Assembly: GCA_946885905.1 (NCBI GenBank) | Contig: CAMPHL010000210.1 | Location: 1 to 5,263, forward strand | DNA from: an uncultured Pseudomonadota bacterium | Lineage (GTDB): Bacteria > Pseudomonadota > Gammaproteobacteria > Burkholderiales > Usitatibacteraceae | DNA length: 5,263 nt | Direction of reading: 5' to 3' | Part shown: positions 1-5,263 of the stretch, piece after piece | Numbering within the stretch: position 1 is the first letter of the stretch | How the letters are laid out: every line of letters begins with the position of its first letter | Translations under genes and position numbers: made by a program | The notes under the pieces: generated by a model | Told to the model about the DNA's origin: nothing | The model's input: only the letters and a program-made list of their open reading frames with translations | The model's database searches: none

Positions 1-180
1 AAGACAACCACCTGCTCGAATTGCGGCGCTTGCTTCGGTTGCGGCGCCGAGGACCGCGACCATCCCTGCTGGTGCGCGAGCTTTCCCGCGGTGACACCTT
101 CGACGGAACAAGCCACGTGCCTGTGCCCATCGTGCCTCGCCGCCGCCGCTACCACCACGAAATCGAGGATCGCATCGTAA
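1..180 (+). CDS. Cysteine-rich CWC family small protein (5' end outside window)
   Basis: Reading frame 1 is open from the window edge to a TAA at 178-180 and gives 59 residues with no internal Met, so the start lies upstream, probably by only a few codons. Nine cysteines are arranged as CSNCGACFGCG (visible residues 5-15), CWC (23-25) and CLCPSC (40-45). This is the layout of the Cys_rich_CWC family: a CxxCG..F.CG knuckle, a central Cys-Trp-Cys, and a CLCPxCL end. The family looks like a small zinc-binding fold, but its role is unknown as far as I know. Cys11 is an extra cysteine where I remember a small residue in relatives. The tail after residue 46 is an Ala/Thr-rich run ending Lys-Ser-Arg-Ile-Ala-Ser. 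The stop overlaps the next gene's start by one base (TAATG), which suggests translational coupling with the adenosyltransferase. I recognise the family by its cysteine pattern; cellular function cannot be given. Confidence 0.85.
   Translation, partial: KTTTCSNCGACFGCGAEDRDHPCWCASFPAVTPSTEQATCLCPSCLAAAATTTKSRIAS
165..169 (+). promoter_or_regulatory. Probable ribosome binding site for the adenosyltransferase
   Basis: GAGGA lies ten bases before the ATG at 180, inside the last codons of the CWC gene. It supports the 180 start over the in-frame ATG at 21. The spacing is slightly long, so coupling through the TAATG stop/start overlap may also contribute. Confidence 0.5.
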
Positions 181-731
181 TGGGCAAGCGCCTGACCAAG
201 ATCTACACCCGCACCGGCGACGACGGCACCACGGGCCTGGGCGACGGCTCGCGCCTGCCCAAGGACAGCCTGCGCATCGATGCGATCGGCCTCGTCGACA
301 CGTTGAACTCGTTCATCGGGCGCGTGCTCGCCCACGAGGTCCCCGCGGATGTCCGCCGCTGCCTCGAGGACGTGCAGCACGACCTCTTCGAGCTGGGGGC
401 GGAACTGTGCCTGCCGGGTGTCACCAAGATCGAGGAATCGCACCTCGCGCGCCTGGAGCGCGAGCTGGACGCGTTCAACGCGACGCTCCCCGGCCTGAAG
501 GAATTCATCCTGCCTGGCGGCTCGCCCGCGTCGGCCGATGCGCATCTCGCCCGCACGGCGTGCCGCAACGCCGAGCGCGCCGTCGTGGCGTTGGGAAAGG
601 CCGAGCCGGGCGGCGACGGCGGCCGGCGCTACCTGAACCGGCTGTCGGACCTGCTCTTCGTGCTCGCGCGCGTGATCAACCGCGCGGCGGGCAAGCCCGA
701 CGTCCTATGGCAGCAGGGCAGGAACCGGTAG
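180..731 (+). CDS. Cob(I)alamin (corrinoid) adenosyltransferase, PduO type
   Basis: Transfers the 5'-deoxyadenosyl group of ATP to cob(I)alamin, making coenzyme B12 in the cytoplasm for enzymes such as methylmalonyl-CoA mutase. The 183-residue product has the usual length of the PduO family. The N-terminal ATP-binding segment YTRTGDDGTTGLGDG is at residues 9-23, followed by K28-D29. The helix with VDTLNSFIG is at 39-47; relatives usually have Glu where Thr41 stands. The active-site helix has R125, R129 and E132 in the R-x3-R-x2-E spacing described for human MMAB and Lactobacillus PduO. The YLNRLSDLLFVLAR signature is at 151-164. The start at 180 was chosen because homology begins at MGKRLTKIYTRTG, a GAGGA lies upstream, and the earlier in-frame ATG at 21 would overlap the CWC gene with an Arg-rich segment unlike the family. 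Its TAG at 729-731 lies inside the 3' end of the converging protease gene. I leave the symbol blank because pduO, cobO and btuR are used inconsistently for this family. Confidence 0.95.
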   Translation: MGKRLTKIYTRTGDDGTTGLGDGSRLPKDSLRIDAIGLVDTLNSFIGRVLAHEVPADVRRCLEDVQHDLFELGAELCLPGVTKIEESHLARLERELDAFNATLPGLKEFILPGGSPASADAHLARTACRNAERAVVALGKAEPGGDGGRRYLNRLSDLLFVLARVINRAAGKPDVLWQQGRNR

Positions 732-3332
732 CCCGCACAGTGGCACGGGCGAGCTGAAGACCTGGCGCGTGATCGACTTGGTCACGTTCACGCCATCCAC
801 CGAATACTCGAGGGTGCCGTTCTCTCCGTTGGAGAAGCGCAGGCGCATGGTGCCCACCTGCATGATGTTGGCGGGGCCGATGGGCGTGAAGGGCACCGCA
901 TTGAACGCGGGCCCGGTGGTGCGGTAGAGCTCGCCCAGGTACGAGCCGTCGGCTTGCCTGCGGCCGGCCGACATCACGAGCCACAAGCCTTGCCCGTTGG
1001 CGGCATAGGTGAAGAGCGTGGCGAAGATCACGTCGCCCTGGTGCGTGAGGTTGATCCCCCAGCCCGACTCGTTCGGGTTCCACCACAGGTCCTGGTAGTT
1101 GGTGGCGGACGCACGGCTGCCCGTGACGCTGCCGCAAGACTGCAGGGGGCCGAACACTTGCTTGGTGATCGTCTTCGAGACGTACGGGTCGCCCACCTCG
1201 TAGCCCAGCACCGGCGTGGATCCGTTGAAGTCGAGCGTGAGCGTGCCGACCTCGGTGATGTTGCCCGGCCCGATCGGCGTGAAGGGATTCGCGTTGAAGG
1301 CGGGCCCGGTGGTGCGGTAGAGCGGCCCCATGTACGTCGCCGCGCCCTGCTGGCGCGCGCCGTTGGACATCACGAGCCACATCGGCGTGCCGTTGGCGGC
1401 GTAGGTGAAGATCGTCGCGAAGGCGATGTCGCCCTGGTGGGACACGTTGATGCCCCAGCCCGATTCGGAGGGGTTCCACCAGAGCGCGGTCTGGTTGGCG
1501 GCGGCCGCCGCGGAAATCGAGGTGCCGTTGATCGCGACGTCGTCGATGCGGAACGTGGTGACGAGCGAGGCGTCGGTCGACGAGCGGAATTGCAGGCGCA
1601 CCGTGCGGTTGCCGAACGCGGAGACGTCGTAGACCGGGCTTTCGACCCAGCCGCTGGTGCGGTCCAGGTTGCTGAGCGTCCCGAGCTCGGGCAGCGTCGC
1701 GCCGCTGCCGGCATCGACGATCGCGACCGTGAGCACGTCGAAGCCGATGCTGCTCGACGTTTCCTCGGTCGCTATGCGGTACCAGAACCGCAGCCGTGCC
1801 GCGCCTGCGGGGATCGCGAGCGTGGCCGTAAGCGAGTCCTCGTAGTCGTTCGCGCCGCCGAGCCACGCGTACCAGCTGCCGGAGCGCGCGAGCGAGGCGT
1901 CGTTGGTGAGGATCGAGCCGGCCGCCGGCGTTTCGGTCCACGACGAAGCGCCGGACTCGAATCCCGGGTTCCCGACCACGTTCGCGCCCAGGCCGGGCCC
2001 CGTGGAGAGGAACTGCGACACGAACGGGAAGTTGAGGTCGAAGCGCGAGTAGTAGTCGTAGAGATCGGACACCGGCGCGGAGCAGTTGACCAGCGGCCCG
2101 CCCTGCAGCGTTCCGCGGAAGCGATATCCGGCCGATCCGTTGCCCGAGAAGATGCCGGAGCCGCTGCTGCCCTGCTCGGTGAAGCCGGTCGCCGTTCCCG
2201 TCCACTGGATGCGCAATCCATTGCCGTCGGCGACCACGGATCTGCCGACGCCGGCCGCCGTGCCGAGGCTCACCTTCTTCACGTCGCCGGTAGGGTGGTG
2301 GATGCCTGTGGCCGCATCGCCCGGATCGAGCCGCGCGGAATCCCATCCCGAGAACACGGCGCCCGCCGGCGGCGTGCCGTTCAGGCGCATGAGCGTGAAG
2401 TCCTCGGTCGTGTTCGCATACAGCAGCGTGGCTCCGCCGCCGACCTGCGTATCGGAGGTGCTGAGCGCGGTGCCGCTGCATGCCGCAGTCTCGTAATTCC
2501 AACGCGTGGTGACCGAGGCCGCCTCGGAGGGTGCCGAGACGCAGTGGCCCGCGGTGGCGAAGTAGGGCGTGAACCCGCCGCTGGTCGAATTGAGCAAGGT
2601 GCCGGTGCAGAAGGCGGAACCTCCCGTCGCAGAGGTGAAAGCGATGCGTGCCACCGCGCGGCCGGCTTCGGCGAGCGCCGCGTCCGTCGAAGCGCGGCAG
2701 ATGAAGTTCACCTGGCAGGGCGCCGCGACCTTCGCGATGACGTCGGCCTTCGCCGCGGCGAAGCTCACGAACAGATGCGATACGCGCGCCACGTCGAGCT
2801 CGGGCAGGGACGAGCCGCGAGGCACGAACACTTCGACCGTGGCCGTGTCCCCCTCGAGGACAGGGCTCCAGTAGGTGGCGCCCGAGCGCGCTGCCTGCGC
2901 GCCGCTGTAGGGGCCGTAGATGATGCCGTCGCCGCTGCCGGAGAAGCGAAGCTGCGCATCCGAGGGCCATGCGGGCGCCCGAAGCGCCACGCGCATCGAA
3001 TCGGCCCCTTCGGAGCGGATCCGCCAGCGGGCCGCCATTCCCCCTTCGGTCGCGACCCAGGCCGCATTCGCCAGCCCCGGGACCTCGCGGCCGACGCCGA
3101 CCTCGAGGCGCTTGGAATCGTTGCCGGCATTCGCGGCCCGGATCGCGTCGATCGCATCCGGGGCGACGGGACCCAGGTCGACCGCGGAGGAGCCTGCACC
3201 CGGAGCGCGGAAGACGGTCACTTGCGCGCTCTTGTGCGCCGGCATCACCGCATGGCCGATCGATTCGGCGAGCGCGAGCGTCGAGGCGCCGAAAAGCAGC
3301 GTCGCAAGCAGGAAACAACGTGGGGTTCTCAT
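705..3332 (-). CDS. Secreted lysyl-endopeptidase-like serine protease with C-terminal repeat domains
   Basis: An 875-residue exported protease. Residues 1-22 form a signal peptide (basic MRTPR, hydrophobic core, cut after ALA). About 23-200 looks like a propeptide. About 203-442 is a trypsin-fold domain closely resembling Achromobacter lysyl endopeptidase (API, Lys-C). The predicted triad is His263 (TAGHC), Asp311 (TTEDFTLM) and Ser392 (QGSSGSG). Cys206, 212, 242, 264, 285 and 417 match API's three disulfides as I recall them. Asp423 in the SDLYD segment sits where API has the Asp that selects lysine, so Lys specificity is plausible. Residues about 449-603 form a beta-rich, galactose-binding-like domain beginning NVVGNPGFESG. 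Two WW-N-P repeats follow (613-734 and 745-867). The frame is open upstream to 3464, but Met45 of that longer frame (base 3332) starts a textbook signal peptide and avoids most overlap with liuC. No strong ribosome binding site is visible. It starts 10 bases after the liuC stop and may be co-transcribed with it. Confidence 0.93.
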   Translation of the reverse strand: MRTPRCFLLATLLFGASTLALAESIGHAVMPAHKSAQVTVFRAPGAGSSAVDLGPVAPDAIDAIRAANAGNDSKRLEVGVGREVPGLANAAWVATEGGMAARWRIRSEGADSMRVALRAPAWPSDAQLRFSGSGDGIIYGPYSGAQAARSGATYWSPVLEGDTATVEVFVPRGSSLPELDVARVSHLFVSFAAAKADVIAKVAAPCQVNFICRASTDAALAEAGRAVARIAFTSATGGSAFCTGTLLNSTSGGFTPYFATAGHCVSAPSEAASVTTRWNYETAACSGTALSTSDTQVGGGATLLYANTTEDFTLMRLNGTPPAGAVFSGWDSARLDPGDAATGIHHPTGDVKKVSLGTAAGVGRSVVADGNGLRIQWTGTATGFTEQGSSGSGIFSGNGSAGYRFRGTLQGGPLVNCSAPVSDLYDYYSRFDLNFPFVSQFLSTGPGLGANVVGNPGFESGASSWTETPAAGSILTNDASLARSGSWYAWLGGANDYEDSLTATLAIPAGAARLRFWYRIATEETSSSIGFDVLTVAIVDAGSGATLPELGTLSNLDRTSGWVESPVYDVSAFGNRTVRLQFRSSTDASLVTTFRIDDVAINGTSISAAAAANQTALWWNPSESGWGINVSHQGDIAFATIFTYAANGTPMWLVMSNGARQQGAATYMGPLYRTTGPAFNANPFTPIGPGNITEVGTLTLDFNGSTPVLGYEVGDPYVSKTITKQVFGPLQSCGSVTGSRASATNYQDLWWNPNESGWGINLTHQGDVIFATLFTYAANGQGLWLVMSAGRRQADGSYLGELYRTTGPAFNAVPFTPIGPANIMQVGTMRLRFSNGENGTLEYSVDGVNVTKSITRQVFSSPVPLCGLPVPALLP
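732..1100 (-). repeat. Second copy of WW-N-P-x-E-S-G-W-G domain (protease residues 745-867)
   Basis: C-terminal copy of a tandem repeat of about 120 residues. It opens with LWWNPNESGWGINLTHQGD, continues with FATLFTYAANG and LWLVMS, then LYRTTGPAFNAVPFTPIGP, and closes with a TKSITRQVF...LCG end. The many aromatic residues and alternating pattern suggest a beta-sheet domain. I remember similar repeats on exported proteins of betaproteobacteria, but the function is unknown to me; substrate or surface binding is a guess. Confidence 0.88.
1131..1496 (-). repeat. First copy of WW-N-P-x-E-S-G-W-G domain (protease residues 613-734)
   Basis: N-terminal copy of the tandem repeat, opening with LWWNPSESGWGINVSHQGD, followed by FATIFTYAANG, MWLVMS, LYRTTGPAFNANPFTPIGP and a SKTITKQVF...SCG end. 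The two copies are also alike at DNA level: a 24-base stretch at 1300-1323 recurs identically at 907-930, 393 bases (131 codons) away. This fits a duplication that is either recent or strongly constrained. A linker of about ten residues joins the copies. Confidence 0.88.
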
Positions 3333-3342
3333 GCCGTGGATG

Positions 3343-4182
3343 CTACGCGCCAGGCGGGGGCGGAAGATTCGGTGGCGGAGGTTCGGGTTCCGGCGCAGGC
3401 ACCCAGGAAGCGCGGCGCTTTTCGAGGAAGGCGCAAACGCCCTCGCGGCCCTCCGGCGAGGCACGCAGGCGCGCGATGCGCTCGGCGGTGTCCTGGATCA
3501 GCTCGCTCGTGACCGGGCGGCCGGCGACGGCGCGCACCAGCTCCTTCGATTCACGCTGCGCGGCCGGGCCGCACTTGAGCATCGCGTCCACGAGCTCGTT
3601 GAGCCGTGCGTCCATTCGCTCGTCGTCGGGCGCGATGTCGTGCACCAGGCCCAGGCGCCAGGCCTCGCCCGCGTCGAAGCGCTCGCCGCTCATGAAATAG
3701 CGCCGCGCCCAGCGCTCTCCGATCGCGGCGACGACGTACGGCGAGATCACGGCGGGAACGAGGCCCAGCTTCACCTCGGACAGCGCGAAGCTGGCCGCAT
3801 GGGACGCAATGGCGATGTCGCAGCAAGCGACGAGGCCCACGCCGCCGCCGTATGCCGCTCCATGCACCCGGGCAATGGTGGGCTTGCGCAGGTTGTTCAG
3901 GGTGCGCATGAGCGCGCCCATCTGCATCGCATCGCGGACGTTCTCGTCCTTCGAGTAGCCCGCCATGCGCTTCATCCAGTTCAGGTCCGCGCCGGCGCAG
4001 AAAGAGGGACCGGCGCCGGCCAGCACCACCATGCGCACGGACTCGTCGGCTTCCATCGCCCGCAGCGCTTCCGTGAGCTCCTCGATGAGGGAGTCGTCGA
4101 AGGCGTTGTGGCGCTCCGGGCGGTCGAGGGTGACGAGCCCGACCGGTCCCTGGCGTTCGACGGCGATGGCGGGGGTAGCCAT
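3343..4182 (-). CDS. liuC: Methylglutaconyl-CoA hydratase (enoyl-CoA hydratase/isomerase family)
   Basis: Hydrates 3-methylglutaconyl-CoA to HMG-CoA, the step after the methylcrotonyl-CoA carboxylase in leucine breakdown. The 279-residue product has a crotonase fold. The CoA-binding/oxyanion segment FCAGADLNWMKRM is at 61-73 and the second oxyanion loop AAYGGGVGL at 109-117. The SEVKLGLVPAVISPYV segment at 135-150 is typical of LiuC/AtuE-like hydratases. Glu136 matches the second catalytic Glu of crotonase. The first is replaced by Gly116, which I recall as normal for this bacterial subgroup, not a defect. The C-terminus ends in a tail of about 17 residues dominated by Pro and Glu (263-279), unusual for the family. 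The ATG at 4182 is 7 bases after the liuB stop, and an AGGG there overlaps that stop codon. The related gamma-carboxygeranoyl-CoA hydratase (AtuE) is the main alternative, but the liuB neighbour favours LiuC. Confidence 0.9.
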   Translation of the reverse strand: MATPAIAVERQGPVGLVTLDRPERHNAFDDSLIEELTEALRAMEADESVRMVVLAGAGPSFCAGADLNWMKRMAGYSKDENVRDAMQMGALMRTLNNLRKPTIARVHGAAYGGGVGLVACCDIAIASHAASFALSEVKLGLVPAVISPYVVAAIGERWARRYFMSGERFDAGEAWRLGLVHDIAPDDERMDARLNELVDAMLKCGPAAQRESKELVRAVAGRPVTSELIQDTAERIARLRASPEGREGVCAFLEKRRASWVPAPEPEPPPPNLPPPPGA

Positions 4183-4189
4183 GGTTGCC

Positions 4190-5263
<1,074 letters not shown>

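Noticed and set aside
21..179. N-terminal extension of the adenosyltransferase to the in-frame ATG at 21
   Set aside because: It would add 53 Arg-rich residues unlike the family and overlaps the CWC gene out of frame. Homology and a Shine-Dalgarno-like GAGGA support the 180 start.
676..3318. Second long - strand frame of 880 codons overlapping the protease
   Set aside because: It is an out-of-frame shadow: an Arg-rich translation without motifs, while the 705-3332 frame carries a full protease with triad and signal peptide.
3333..3464. Longer N-terminus of the protease starting at 3464
   Set aside because: It would overlap the liuC coding end by more than 100 bases and place 44 basic residues before a clear signal peptide. 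The ATG at 3332 is far more likely.
954..3512. Long + strand frame of 852 codons opposite the protease
   Set aside because: Its Arg/Gly/Ala-rich translation with no recognisable domain is the antisense shadow of a GC-rich gene.
3386..4182. LiuC as an inactive hydratase because one crotonase catalytic Glu is Gly116
   Set aside because: As I recall, bacterial LiuC/AtuE-like hydratases share this change, and the other Glu (136) and both oxyanion loops are kept.

Overview
The window is a gene-dense, very GC-rich stretch of bacterial chromosome. Codon use is strongly third-position G/C, so most long open frames are shadows of the real genes. A leucine/isovalerate (liu) degradation pair, a PduO-type cobalamin adenosyltransferase, a small CWC-type cysteine-rich protein and a secreted lysyl-endopeptidase-like protease carrying WW-N-P-x-E-S-G-W-G repeats together suggest a betaproteobacterium (Burkholderiales or a relative such as Usitatibacter). 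This placement is inferred from protein resemblance remembered from those groups; no search was run.

Layout. On the + strand, the left edge holds the 3' part of a small Cys-rich CWC protein gene (1-180). Its stop codon overlaps the start of a cob(I)alamin adenosyltransferase gene (180-731) in a TAATG junction. Everything else is on the - strand and reads from right to left: the C-terminal two thirds of the 3-methylcrotonyl-CoA carboxylase carboxyltransferase subunit (liuB, 4190-5263, cut by the window edge), a methylglutaconyl-CoA hydratase (liuC, 3343-4182) and a large secreted trypsin-fold protease (705-3332). The gaps are 7 and 10 bases, so these three may be one transcript. The two converging gene sets overlap by 27 bases at their 3' ends (705-731). 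No terminator is visible there and no intergenic stretch is long.

How the genes work together. LiuB (with a biotin-carrying LiuD not seen here) carboxylates 3-methylcrotonyl-CoA, and LiuC hydrates the resulting 3-methylglutaconyl-CoA to HMG-CoA; these are consecutive steps of leucine catabolism. The adenosyltransferase makes coenzyme B12, which typically serves methylmalonyl-CoA mutase in the related propionate branch. The protease is an exported enzyme that could supply amino acids, but a functional link to the liu genes is speculative.

Most notable observation: an 84-85 bp palindromic, REP/MITE-like element (about 4963-5047) lies in frame inside the liuB coding sequence. It encodes a 28-residue low-complexity stretch in what should be the linker between the two halves of the carboxyltransferase. 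This resembles the protein-coding palindromic elements described in Rickettsia. I see no wholly new multi-gene system in the window.
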